Below are positions 34,815 through 43,351 of a stretch of DNA of 64,000 nt, piece after piece. The stretch covers positions 62,001 to 126,000 of the forward strand of contig CAVVDM010000013.1 in the NCBI GenBank assembly GCA_963746885.1, given 5' to 3'. Position 1 is the first letter of the stretch. Every line of letters begins with the position of its first letter. The notes under the pieces are model-generated. The model was not told the origin of the DNA, did not search any database, and saw nothing but the letters and a program-made list of their open reading frames with translations. Position numbers and translations under genes: made by a program. The stretch comes from DATARH01 sp963746885. GTDB lineage: Bacteria; Pseudomonadota; Alphaproteobacteria; ATCC43930; CGMCC-115725.

Positions 34815-36386
34815 TCAAATTACTGTTCTCGTACGGCGACGCCTCACCAGCAGGACGAGCAGCATCGCCGCGGCCGAGGCGGCGGTGTACATGGCGAAGG
34901 CGTCGAGATAGCCGATCATTGCGGCCTGCCGGTTGATCTCCTTCGACAGCCGCGCGAGCCCGGGCAAGGTGTCGGCATTCCACCCGCCCATCACCCACGG
35001 CAATGCCAGCCGGTGGCTGTACGGCGAGATCATCTCGCTCATGCGGCTGTAATTCTGCGCCGTGACGCGCACGATGTCGGCGACGCATAGCGAGATGAAA
35101 AAGCTCGATCCGATGTTGCGCAACAGGTGGAACACCGCCATCGCTTCCGGCCAATAGCGGTTTTCCAGGGTCGCGAAGGTGGCGATCGTCAGCGGCACCC
35201 AGATGATGCCGATCGAGCCGCCCTGCAGAATGCTGTTCAGCACCAGCATCTGCATCCCGACTTCGAGGTTGATATGCATCAGCCACAGCCCGGCGATCAT
35301 CATCATGCCAAAGCCGATCGCCATGCCGATGCGCGGGTCGAGCCGCCCGATCCACAAGGCGGCGAAAAACCCGAACGTCGCGCCGAGCCCGCGCGCCGCC
35401 AGCACCTCGCCGATGATCGTGTCGGGGAAGCCGGCATGCGCCTGCAATAGCGGCGGCAGCAACACCATCGGCGTGAAGTTCAGCATGCCGTAGACACCGA
35501 CCAGAACGAGGCCGAGCGCGTAATTGCGGTCGAGCAGCAGACGAAGGTTGAGGAACGGCCGCTCCGCGGTCAGGCTGTGCGCGAGGAAGATGTAGAAGGC
35601 GAAGGCGGCGCCGATCGTCTCCAGCGTGATCTCGGCCGATTCGAACCAGTCGAGCCGCTGGCCGCGCGACAGCACCAATTGCACGCACGAGATCGCCGCG
35701 GCGAGGCTGAGGAAGCCGAGCCAATCGAGCGCCACCGGCTGACGCGGCGGGTCGGGCGGCATGGTCAGCCGCAGCCCGATGAACGACACAATCCCGACCG
35801 GCACCAGCACATAGAACGAATAGCGCCAGCTATAGGCGTCGGCGAGCCAGCCGCCGAGTGCCGGGCCGATCACCGGCCCGATCACCACCGCCATGCCGAA
35901 TACCGAGGTGATCATGCGGTGCTGCCGGCGCGGGAAGATGTCGAACAGGATGGTCTGCGACAGCGGCGTCACCGGCGCGCCGGTAGCGCCCTGGAGGATG
36001 CGCCACAACACCAGCGTTTCAAGCGAGTCGGAGGCACCGCACAGATAGGTACAAAGAGAGAACAACAACATCGAACCGGCCATCACATTGCGCCGCCCGA
36101 GCCGCGCAACGAGCCAGCCGGTCATCGGCGTCACCACCGCCGTCGCCAGGATGTTGAAGGTCATCGCCCAGGCGATCTCGTCCTGGGTCGCCGACATCGC
36201 CCCCTGCATCTGCGGCAGAAGGGTCGAGGCAATCAGCAGCGTCGTCGAATAGAGGGTCGAGCCGAGCACGACCGACAGCGTGATCAGCCATCGCCGCACG
36301 AGCGAAGTCGGCTGGTTCGGCGCGTCGCTGTCGGCTCCACTGGCGGCCCCACCGGCGTCCGTGTCGTCGGCCCTACTGGCGGCCAT
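34815..36386 (-). CDS. DHA2-family MFS drug efflux transporter (EmrB-like)
   Basis: 523 residues from ATG 36386. A farther ATG (36428) would leave only 14 bases before the divergent MarR gene, so the internal one is preferred. Fourteen-helix DHA2 layout: STLLPQMQGAMSATQDEIAW, motif A WLVARLGRRNVM, motif C region GPVIGPALGGWLAD. Works with an EmrA-type adaptor and outer-membrane channel; the adaptor is across the divergent promoter at 36937-38001. Confidence 0.92.
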   Translation of the reverse strand: MAASRADDTDAGGAASGADSDAPNQPTSLVRRWLITLSVVLGSTLYSTTLLIASTLLPQMQGAMSATQDEIAWAMTFNILATAVVTPMTGWLVARLGRRNVMAGSMLLFSLCTYLCGASDSLETLVLWRILQGATGAPVTPLSQTILFDIFPRRQHRMITSVFGMAVVIGPVIGPALGGWLADAYSWRYSFYVLVPVGIVSFIGLRLTMPPDPPRQPVALDWLGFLSLAAAISCVQLVLSRGQRLDWFESAEITLETIGAAFAFYIFLAHSLTAERPFLNLRLLLDRNYALGLVLVGVYGMLNFTPMVLLPPLLQAHAGFPDTIIGEVLAARGLGATFGFFAALWIGRLDPRIGMAIGFGMMMIAGLWLMHINLEVGMQMLVLNSILQGGSIGIIWVPLTIATFATLENRYWPEAMAVFHLLRNIGSSFFISLCVADIVRVTAQNYSRMSEMISPYSHRLALPWVMGGWNADTLPGLARLSKEINRQAAMIGYLDAFAMYTAASAAAMLLVLLVRRRRTRTVI

Positions 36387-36410
36387 GCTTGCCTTTGTCG
36401 CCCAACCAAC

Positions 36411-36432
36411 GGTATGCTGAGCAACCATATCC
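36411..36432. promoter_or_regulatory. Candidate MarR operator between efflux pump and regulator
   Basis: GGTATG - 8 or 9 bases - CATATCC forms an imperfect inverted repeat in the 56-base divergent region. TTGCCT (36389-36394) and TATGCT (36413-36418), 18 bases apart, could be the promoter of the MarR gene, so binding here would block it. Confidence 0.35.
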
Positions 36433-36442
36433 TAGACATCGA

Positions 36443-36940
36443 ATGATGGGAAACTCCTTGTCAGCGGACGATGAGCGCCACATCGGTTTTCTGATCTCCG
36501 ATGTCGCGCGCCTGATGCGCACCGCGTTCGACCGCCGGGTGCGTGGGCTCGGCTTGACGCGCTCGCAGTGGCTGGTGATCAATCGGCTTTACCGGCGGCC
36601 CGGCGCTACCCAGTCGGAACTCGCCGAGATGCTCGAGGTCGAGAAGGCCACCGCCGGGCGCATGGTCGACCGCATGGAGAAGAAGGGCTGGGTGGAGCGC
36701 CGGCCCGACGCCGCCGACCGCCGGGTCAACCGGCTGCACCTGACCGCCGAAGCCGACATGATCCAGGTGCAGCTGGCCGAAATCGCCGACCGCACGGTCG
36801 ACGATGCGTTGGCGCTGCTCACGGAGCGCGAGCGCGCCGAGTTTTCCGAGCGGATGCGGCGGGTGAAGCGGCAGTTGCAGGCGATGCTCGAGCCCGAGTT
36901 CGCCGAGAATTCCGCGCCGGCCGAGGAGCTGGCTCGGTGA
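36443..36940 (+). CDS. MarR-family transcriptional regulator
   Basis: 165 residues (ATG 36443; a second ATG at 36446). Winged helix: TRSQWLVINRLYRRPGATQS, ELAEMLEVEKATAGRMVDRM (recognition helix), EKKGWVERRPDAADRRVNRL (wing). Typically a repressor relieved by phenolic or lipophilic ligands. Its stop overlaps the GTG start of the EmrA-type gene, and it is divergent from the EmrB-type pump, so it very probably controls both. Confidence 0.93.
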   Translation: MMGNSLSADDERHIGFLISDVARLMRTAFDRRVRGLGLTRSQWLVINRLYRRPGATQSELAEMLEVEKATAGRMVDRMEKKGWVERRPDAADRRVNRLHLTAEADMIQVQLAEIADRTVDDALALLTERERAEFSERMRRVKRQLQAMLEPEFAENSAPAEELAR

Positions 36941-38001
36941 TTCAACCCCACCCCAAGATCGTGCGGCTGTTGTTGCTCATCGTCGTGCCGTTCTTTCTGG
37001 TGCTGATCGGCGGCGCGGTATGGCTGCGCGGCGGTCGCACCGTCAGCACCGATGACGCCTATGTGAAGGCCGACATCGCCCAGATCGCGCCTGAGGTGTC
37101 GGGGCAGGTGATCGCGGTGCTGGTCCATGACCACGAGACGGTCGAGGCGGGAATGCCATTGGTCAGGATCGATCCGGTGCCGTTTCGGCTGGCGCTCGAC
37201 AAGGCCGAGGCCGAACTCGACAACGCCCGCACCACCGTCGAGACCGAGCGCGCGCAATGGTCCGAGACCAAAAGCGAGCTGGCCGAACTGCAAAGCCAGG
37301 CCGATTACCTCGGACGCCAGGCGGCACGCCAGCAGGCGCTGGCCGCCTCCGGGGTCGCCGCGATCAGCAAGCTCGAAGAGGCGCAGAATTCGGCCGCCGT
37401 CGCGCGTGATCGCATCAACGTGATGAAAAAGCGCCTGGTGCGGATGCTGGCGGCGCTCGGCGGCGACGCCGGCACGCCGACCGACGACCACGCGCTGGTG
37501 CGCGAAAAGCTCGCCGAGCGCGATCGCGCCGCGCTCGACCTGAAGCGCACGACGATCGTCGCGCCGATCAGCGGCACCGCAGTCAACGTCAAATTGCTGC
37601 CGGGCGAGCAGGTCAAGGCCGCCACCCCGCTCTTCGTGCTGGTGGCGAAGACGCGGCCCTGGGTCGAGGCCAACATGAAGGAGACCGACCTGACCTATGT
37701 GAAGCCCGGGCAGAAGGCGAGCGTCGTGCTCGACATTTATCCCGACGTCACCTGGCAGGCCGAGGTCGAGAGCATCAGCCCGGCGACCGGAGCCGAGTTC
37801 GCCATCCTGCCGCCGCAGAACGCCTCGGGAAACTGGGTCAAGGTGGTGCAGCGCCTGCCGGTGCGGGTGCGCCTCCTGCGGCAGCCCGGCGAGCCGCCGC
37901 TGCGCGCCGGCATGACCGCGACGGTGACGATCAATATCGGCCGCCAGCGCAGCCTGGTCGACCTGCTGCACGGCAGCGCCAGCGCCGCCAGCCCGCCATA
38001 G
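36937..38001 (+). CDS. HlyD/EmrA-family efflux adaptor
   Basis: 354 residues from GTG 36937 (GTGA overlap with the MarR stop). One N-terminal membrane helix (LLLLIVVPFFLVLIGGAVWL), lipoyl halves VSTDDAYVKADIAQIAPEVS and KRTTIVAPISGTAVNVKLLP around a coiled-coil hairpin, then the beta-barrel region. Periplasmic bridge for the EmrB-like pump at 34815-36386. Confidence 0.93.
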   Translation: MIQPHPKIVRLLLLIVVPFFLVLIGGAVWLRGGRTVSTDDAYVKADIAQIAPEVSGQVIAVLVHDHETVEAGMPLVRIDPVPFRLALDKAEAELDNARTTVETERAQWSETKSELAELQSQADYLGRQAARQQALAASGVAAISKLEEAQNSAAVARDRINVMKKRLVRMLAALGGDAGTPTDDHALVREKLAERDRAALDLKRTTIVAPISGTAVNVKLLPGEQVKAATPLFVLVAKTRPWVEANMKETDLTYVKPGQKASVVLDIYPDVTWQAEVESISPATGAEFAILPPQNASGNWVKVVQRLPVRVRLLRQPGEPPLRAGMTATVTINIGRQRSLVDLLHGSASAASPP

Positions 38002-38017
38002 CCCCATAGTCTGGCGC

Positions 38018-39244
38018 CTACACGGCGAGCTGCACCACATCGCCGTCCGGGGTGCGGCCCTGGGCGCGGTATTGGCCGATTTTCTCGAACAATGGCCGGT
38101 CGGAGCACAGGTAGAGCACGGCGTCGCCAGGCCCCTTGTTGATGTGGCGGCGCCACAGGAAATTCGGGACGACAAACAAATCGTTGGGCTGCCAGTCGTA
38201 TGACCGGCCGGCGATCTCGGTCGTGCCCTCGCCGGCGAGCACGATGTAGAAGGCGTTGGCGGTCTCGCGCTTCCACCGCGTCGCTTCGCCCGGGCGCAGG
38301 AGCTGCGCCCCGTAATCGAGCGTCGGGAAGACCGGGGCGCCGGTCGCCGGGTTCACGAAACGCAGCGTGATGCCCTCGTAAGCATCGCCGGCCTCGCCGC
38401 GCAGCCCGTCGAGCGCAGCGCGGATTTCCGATCCGCGATAATGGAACACCGGGCTCGTCGCATGGCCAATGCCGCGGGTGTGCGCGATGAAGCCGGGCAA
38501 CATCCCGCCGGCGCCATAAAGCCGAGCCGAGAAGCCGTCGCCGTGCACCGGCTTCTGGGCGCGCGCATTGCCCTCGCGCTCGCCGGGAAAATCCTCGTCG
38601 ATCCAGCTGCAATCGAGGAATTCCAACAGCGGGAAATCAAGGATATCGGCCCACACCACCGGGCTTGCGCCGTCGTTGCCGTGGTCGTGCCAGGTGCCGT
38701 TGGGGGTCAGGATCAAATCGCCGCGCGCCGCGATGCAGCGCTCGCCCTCGATCGTCGTATAGCCGCCATTGTCGGACAGGATCGTGCGGCTGGCGTTCGG
38801 CGAGTGCATATGAACGGGCGCCACGTCGCCCGGGTTGTAGATCGACACGGCGCAGCGGATCGTGCTCGCCACCTGCAAGCGCCCGCCGAGCCCCGGATTG
38901 ACCAGGAGGAATTGCTGGCGGTCGGCAAACTCGATCGGCGATACATCTGCGGTGCGGGCGATCGCCCCGATGCGGTCGAGATAGGGGCTGATCTCGCGCC
39001 AGCGCCAGCGATGCGCCGCCGCCTTCATCTGGTTGGCGCCGACCCGGCCGTGAGCGACCTGCCCGCCGGCGTCGATCCCGCCATCCTTGAACCACGAGCG
39101 CTGCGCCGGGGCGTTGGCCTGGGTGCGCAGCCAGATGGCGAGCCCGGCGGCCTCGGCTTTCGCGTTGAGCGCTTCCATCGCGGCGCGCGCCGCCGACGGC
39201 AGGGCAGCCCGTTCCCGCGCCTCGGATGTGGCGGTTATCGTCAT
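38018..39244 (-). CDS. Gentisate 1,2-dioxygenase-like bicupin
   Basis: 408 residues from ATG 39244 (MTITATSEARERA). Bicupin with N-terminal iron ligands in PVHMHSPNASRTILSD (H145, H147) and TWHDHGND (H186), and a second cupin near FYIVLAGEGTTEIAGRSYDW. Ring-cleaving dioxygenase family acting on gentisate, salicylate or 1-hydroxy-2-naphthoate; the divergence does not let me choose. The 2-hydroxyacid dehydrogenase lies 46 bases upstream in the same direction, probably one operon. Confidence 0.88.
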   Translation of the reverse strand: MTITATSEARERAALPSAARAAMEALNAKAEAAGLAIWLRTQANAPAQRSWFKDGGIDAGGQVAHGRVGANQMKAAAHRWRWREISPYLDRIGAIARTADVSPIEFADRQQFLLVNPGLGGRLQVASTIRCAVSIYNPGDVAPVHMHSPNASRTILSDNGGYTTIEGERCIAARGDLILTPNGTWHDHGNDGASPVVWADILDFPLLEFLDCSWIDEDFPGEREGNARAQKPVHGDGFSARLYGAGGMLPGFIAHTRGIGHATSPVFHYRGSEIRAALDGLRGEAGDAYEGITLRFVNPATGAPVFPTLDYGAQLLRPGEATRWKRETANAFYIVLAGEGTTEIAGRSYDWQPNDLFVVPNFLWRRHINKGPGDAVLYLCSDRPLFEKIGQYRAQGRTPDGDVVQLAV

Positions 39245-39290
39245 GGCGCACCTCCCCAAGCGGTTACCGGGATAATAGCACGCCGGCAGG

Positions 39291-40235
39291 TCACACGACC
39301 CGGTGCAGCAGCTCGCGCCCGTCGCGCAGCCGGCGCATGTTGTCGACCGCCACGTCGAGGCTGCGCGCCAGCGTCTCCGGGGTAAGCCAGGCGACATGCG
39401 GCATCAAGACGACGTTTTCGAGCTTGATGAGCGGGCTGTCGGGGGGCAGCGGCTCCTGCGCGAAGACGTCGAGGCCGGCGGCGCGGAGGTGTCCCCCCGT
39501 CAGCGCCGCGATCAGCGCCGCCTCGTCGACGAGGCCGCCGCGCGCCGTGTTGACTAGGATCGCGCCCGGCTTCATGGACGCCAGCGCGGCGCGGTCGATC
39601 AGGCGCTCGGTCTCTGCCACCAGCGGCAGGTGCAGCGAGACGATGTCGGCGGCGGCCAGCAACTCGGAAAGCTCGCGGCGCGGCACGCCAAGCTCTGGAT
39701 GCTCGCGCGGCGACCAGTAGACGATCTGCGCTCCGAAGCCTTGCAGCATCGGCACCAGCGCGCGCGGCACCATGCCGGCGCCGACGAGGCCGACGCTGCG
39801 CCCGCGCAATTCGCCGACCCGCTCCTGCACCCCGGGGCCGAGCGCCCAGCCCTGCCCCGCCCGGCAGGCCCGGTCGATGCCGGGGAGGTTGCGCAACGCC
39901 GCCAGCATCAACAACAGCGCCGCCTCGGCGACCGCCGGCGTGTTGGTGCCGGGCATGTTTGCAACGGCGATGCCGCGCGCCCGCGCTGCCGCGAGATCGA
40001 TCGTATTGACCCCGACCCCGATCTTCTGGATCAACTTGAGCCGCGGCGCCTGTGCGATGATGGCGGCAGTGGCCGGTTTGAGCGCATGCAGCAGCACCTC
40101 GGCGTCGGGCAGCAGCGACGCGAGCAACGCCTCGTCGGCCTCGGGGCACGGGGTGATCGCGAAGCCCTCGCTCTCCAGCGCGGCAAAGCGCGAGCGCAGC
40201 AGTTGCCCGGCATCGTAATGGAAGATCGCCTTCAT
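39291..40235 (-). CDS. D-isomer-specific 2-hydroxyacid dehydrogenase
   Basis: 314 residues. Catalytic Arg232 (NTARGGLVDEAAL), Glu261 (FAQEPLPPDSPLI) and His280 (LMPHVAWLTPE) are present. The NAD loop reads GLVGAGMVPRAL, so the third glycine of GxGxxG is Pro157, unusual but tolerated in some members. Reduces or oxidises 2-keto/2-hydroxy acids (glyoxylate, hydroxypyruvate, phosphoglycerate). Divergent from the phosphotransferase gene 29 bases away. Confidence 0.9.
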   Translation of the reverse strand: MKAIFHYDAGQLLRSRFAALESEGFAITPCPEADEALLASLLPDAEVLLHALKPATAAIIAQAPRLKLIQKIGVGVNTIDLAAARARGIAVANMPGTNTPAVAEAALLLMLAALRNLPGIDRACRAGQGWALGPGVQERVGELRGRSVGLVGAGMVPRALVPMLQGFGAQIVYWSPREHPELGVPRRELSELLAAADIVSLHLPLVAETERLIDRAALASMKPGAILVNTARGGLVDEAALIAALTGGHLRAAGLDVFAQEPLPPDSPLIKLENVVLMPHVAWLTPETLARSLDVAVDNMRRLRDGRELLHRVV

Positions 40236-40264
40236 GCTTCGACAACGTTTAGAATTGATTATTC

Positions 40265-41374
40265 ATGATAACGATGATGACTGAACCCCCGTCCGAAGCC
40301 GAGCCCTTCGGCGAATTTCCCGCCGACACGGCACCGCTACACGGCGTTGCAATTGCTGCGCCGATTGAGCCGCTCGACGAGCGCACGATCGCTGCGGCGC
40401 TGGTGCGCATGGGCGTCGTCGGCTCGGGCGAGCGGGTGCGTTGCCGGCCGCTCGAGGGCGGGGTCTCGTCGGATATCTGGCTGATCGAAGTGCCCGGCCG
40501 CCGGCTATGCCTGAAGCGCGCCCTGCCGCAGCTCAAGGTGGCGCAACTGTGGGAAGCCCCGACCATCCGCAATCATTACGAATTTGCCTGGTTCCGGGTG
40601 GCCGGGCGGATCTGCCCGGAGGCGGTGCCGCGGCTGGTCGGCCAGGATTCCGGTGCCGGCCTGTTCGTCATGGAATATCTCGACCCGGCGATGTACCCGG
40701 TATGGAAGAATCAGCTGCGCGACGGCCATGCCGACCCGGCGGTCGCCGCTGCGGTCGGGGCGCGGCTGGCGCAGATTCACGGCACCACCGCCGGCGACCA
40801 GGAAGTCGCGCGCATGTTCGCGACGGATGACAGCTTCTACGCGCTGCGCATAGAGCCCTATCTGATCGCGACGACGCGCTGGCACCCTGACCTCGCCGGG
40901 CCGCTGGGGCGGCTGGCGCATGTCACGATGCGCACGCATCTAGCGCTGGTGCATGGCGACGTCAGCCCGAAGAACATCCTGATCGGGCGGCGCGGCCCGG
41001 TGTTTCTCGACGCCGAATGCGCCTGGTACGGCGACCCGGCTTTCGACCTTGCCTTTTGCCTCAATCACCTGCTGTTGAAATGCCTGTGGAACATGCGGGC
41101 GGTGAGCCGCTTTCTCGCCTGCTTCAGCCGGCTCGCGGACGCCTATCTCGACCGGGTGGCCTGGGAGCCGCGCGAAGAACTCGAGAGACGCGCGGCGCAT
41201 CTGCTGCCCGGCCTGCTGCTGGCGCGGATCGACGGCAAATCGCCGGTCGAATACGTGACGACCGAGACCGACAAGGGCCGCGCGCGGCGCTTTGCCCATG
41301 AGATGCTGACCTATCCGGTCGACCGGCTCGACGCGGTGCGCGAGGCGTGGGCGGCAGCCCGAGTCGGAATGTGA
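40265..41374 (+). CDS. APH-fold small-molecule kinase coupled to enolase-like gene
   Basis: 369 residues. Kinase motifs: CRPLEGGVSSDIWLIEVPGR (nucleotide loop), LALVHGDVSPKNILIG (catalytic loop) and FLDAECAWYGDPAFDLAFCL (metal loop). Aminoglycoside/choline-kinase superfamily with unknown substrate. The TGA stop overlaps the GTG start of the enolase-like gene (GTGA), so the two proteins are made together. A pathway in which a hydroxy acid is phosphorylated and then processed by the enolase-like enzyme is my inference. Confidence 0.88.
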   Translation: MITMMTEPPSEAEPFGEFPADTAPLHGVAIAAPIEPLDERTIAAALVRMGVVGSGERVRCRPLEGGVSSDIWLIEVPGRRLCLKRALPQLKVAQLWEAPTIRNHYEFAWFRVAGRICPEAVPRLVGQDSGAGLFVMEYLDPAMYPVWKNQLRDGHADPAVAAAVGARLAQIHGTTAGDQEVARMFATDDSFYALRIEPYLIATTRWHPDLAGPLGRLAHVTMRTHLALVHGDVSPKNILIGRRGPVFLDAECAWYGDPAFDLAFCLNHLLLKCLWNMRAVSRFLACFSRLADAYLDRVAWEPREELERRAAHLLPGLLLARIDGKSPVEYVTTETDKGRARRFAHEMLTYPVDRLDAVREAWAAARVGM

Positions 41375-42678
41375 GCACCTCCTGCGCAGATACGCGCATC
41401 GCCGCGCTGCGTGGCCGCCGGGTGTGGGATTCGCGCGGCCGGCCGACCGTCGAGGCCGAAATGCACCTGGCCGGCGGCGCCGTCGGGCGGGCGATCGCGC
41501 CGGCCGGCGCCTCGACCGGCTCCGGCGAGGCGATCGAGCGGCGCGACGGCGGCACGCGGCTCGGCGGGCGCGATGTGCAGGGAGCGGTCGCCGCCGTAAA
41601 CGGCGAGATCGCAGCCGCGCTGACCGGGCATGACGCGGCCGATCAGGCGGCGCTCGACCAGCTGCTGATCGATCTCGACGGCACCAGGCAGAAAAGCCGG
41701 CTCGGGGGCAACGCGCTGGTCGCCGTGTCGATGGCCGCATTGCACGCCGCCGCCGCCGCGGCAGACAAGCCGCTCTACGCCTATCTGCTCGGCGACCAGG
41801 CCGAGGCGGTGATCCCGCTGCCGGAAATCCAGATCTTCGGCGGCGGCGCCCATGCCGGGCGGCGCGTCGACATCCAGGATTTCATGGTCGTAGCGCCGGC
41901 GGCGCAATCGTTCGACCAGGCCCTCGAATGGACCGCCGAGGTGTATCGCGCGGCCGGCGCGATGATGGCCGAGCAGGGGTTGTTGCAGGGCGTCGCCGAC
42001 GAGGGCGGGTTCTGGCCGGCCTTCGACACCAACGAGGCGGCGCTCGACGCGCTGATGCGAGCGATCGAGCGGGCCGGGTTCACTCCTGGCCAGGAGATCG
42101 CGCTGTCGCTCGACATCGCCGCTTCGGAATTCCACCGCGACGGCCGTTATCGGCTGGCGCTCGACGGGCGCGAACTCGATTCGGACGGCATGGCGGCGAT
42201 GCTGATCGGCTGGCTCGACCGCTATCCGATCCTGTCGATCGAGGACCCGCTCGCCGAGGACGATGCCGAGGGGCTGCGGCATTTTACGGCGGCGGTCGGC
42301 GAGCGAGTGCAGATCGTCGGCGACGATTTTCTCGTCACCAGCGCGACACGGGTGCGCGAAGCGGCGGCGCTGGGCGCGTGCAATGCCGTGCTGGTCAAGC
42401 CGAACCAGGCCGGCACGGTCAGCGAGGCGAAAGCGGCGCTCGACGCGGCGCGGGCGGCCGGCTGGGGCGCCATCGTGTCGGCGCGCTCCGGCGAAACCGA
42501 GGACGTCACGATCGTCCATCTCGCAATCGGCTGGGGCGTCCAGCAGCTCAAGGTAGGCTCATTCGCCCGCTCGGAACGCATGGCGAAGTGGAACGAGACC
42601 CTGCGGATTGCCGAAGCCCTGGGTCCACGTGCCCGTTTCGTCGGCGCCGCGCCGCTCACTCGGGGGGAAATCCGATGA
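41371..42678 (+). CDS. Enolase-like protein with altered active site
   Basis: 435 residues, enolase length and fold. Conserved: GASTGSGEA loop, GGAHAG (H161), ADEGGFWP (E211), IEDPLAEDD, VGDDFLV, LVKPNQAGT (catalytic K343), RSGETED and QQLKVGS (K394). Altered: the QEFM glutamate is Asp170 (DIQDFM) and the SHRSGE histidine is Ala371 (VSARSGE). Both touch substrate in true enolases. A diverged paralogue acting on another phospho-acid is more likely than the glycolytic enzyme. GTG start overlaps the kinase stop. Confidence 0.88.
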   Translation: MSTSCADTRIAALRGRRVWDSRGRPTVEAEMHLAGGAVGRAIAPAGASTGSGEAIERRDGGTRLGGRDVQGAVAAVNGEIAAALTGHDAADQAALDQLLIDLDGTRQKSRLGGNALVAVSMAALHAAAAAADKPLYAYLLGDQAEAVIPLPEIQIFGGGAHAGRRVDIQDFMVVAPAAQSFDQALEWTAEVYRAAGAMMAEQGLLQGVADEGGFWPAFDTNEAALDALMRAIERAGFTPGQEIALSLDIAASEFHRDGRYRLALDGRELDSDGMAAMLIGWLDRYPILSIEDPLAEDDAEGLRHFTAAVGERVQIVGDDFLVTSATRVREAAALGACNAVLVKPNQAGTVSEAKAALDAARAAGWGAIVSARSGETEDVTIVHLAIGWGVQQLKVGSFARSERMAKWNETLRIAEALGPRARFVGAAPLTRGEIR

Positions 42679-42830
42679 CCGAGATCCGCAGGATCGTCAC
42701 GCTGCAGGTGGTCAGGCGCTGATTTCGTCAAACGTCAAGGTGGCGGCGCCGGGCATGCCGATCGACGTGCCGCTCGGCCACAAGGACGACGCCTGGCACA
42801 TGACCACCCGAATCTGCTGGATTGGCGCAC
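42675..42830 (+). pseudogene. Possible broken third cistron after the enolase-like gene
   Basis: ATG 42675 overlaps the enolase stop (ATGA) but runs only 15 codons (MTEIRRIVTLQVVRR). In the next frame a protein-like stretch continues, ALISSNVKVAAPGMPIDVPL then GHKDDAWHMTTRICW, and fades out where the DNA turns AT-rich near 42830. Could be a frameshifted or truncated gene, or chance; I do not recognise it. Confidence 0.3.
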
Positions 42831-42903
42831 GAGTAATTTCAATGATACGTTGTAATTTTCAATTAAATATGGTTAATTTTAAATTAACCACCATCTTATA
42901 GAG

Positions 42904-43173
42904 ATGACCATAATCGAGTATAGACAGATGATTTCTTCTGCAACTCTGGGGCGATCGCCCGGTTCGACGAAGCGACGCATGAAATCCTACCCGAGCGCGC
43001 CGGATAACGAGATCGAGATTAGCAGGGTGGCGCACGCTGTCATCGCCCAGCACGGACCGGATGCTGCGGTGCTCGCAGCCGAGCGCCTCAACGAAATGAT
43101 CGACAATGGCAACTGGGCGGGGCGCGATGCGTGGGCGTGCGTCGTCCACGCGATCCACGATCAACGGCCCTGA
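42904..43173 (+). CDS. Small conserved hypothetical protein
   Basis: 89 residues from ATG 42904; ATG 42979 (MKSYPSAPDNEIEISRVAHA) is a plausible alternative giving 64 residues. The core VAHAVIAQHGPDAAVLAAER, then MIDNGNWAGRDAWACVVHAI, resembles small alphaproteobacterial proteins of unknown function. Preceded by about 70 bases of strongly AT-rich DNA that probably holds its promoter. Confidence 0.6.
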   Translation: MTIIEYRQMISSATLGRSPGSTKRRMKSYPSAPDNEIEISRVAHAVIAQHGPDAAVLAAERLNEMIDNGNWAGRDAWACVVHAIHDQRP

Positions 43174-43351
43174 GCCCCTGAGCTACCGCATTGCTCGGTT
43201 CGGCTTGATGGCCGTTTCTCCGTCCCGGCCTGCATGTCCAGAGTGTGCCGCGCACAACCGCTGCGGCACTGCCCCGATCCGTTAGCTCGCCTGCTCCGGC
43301 CCGCGCTGGACCAAAAAAAGAGGAGCGGAGCGAGAAAGCGGCAAGCCTCGC

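Noticed and set aside
42832..42842. Eighth copy of the conserved element (GTAATTTCAAT)
   Set aside because: Lacks the CCGA part and sits outside the stress island; probably AT-rich coincidence.
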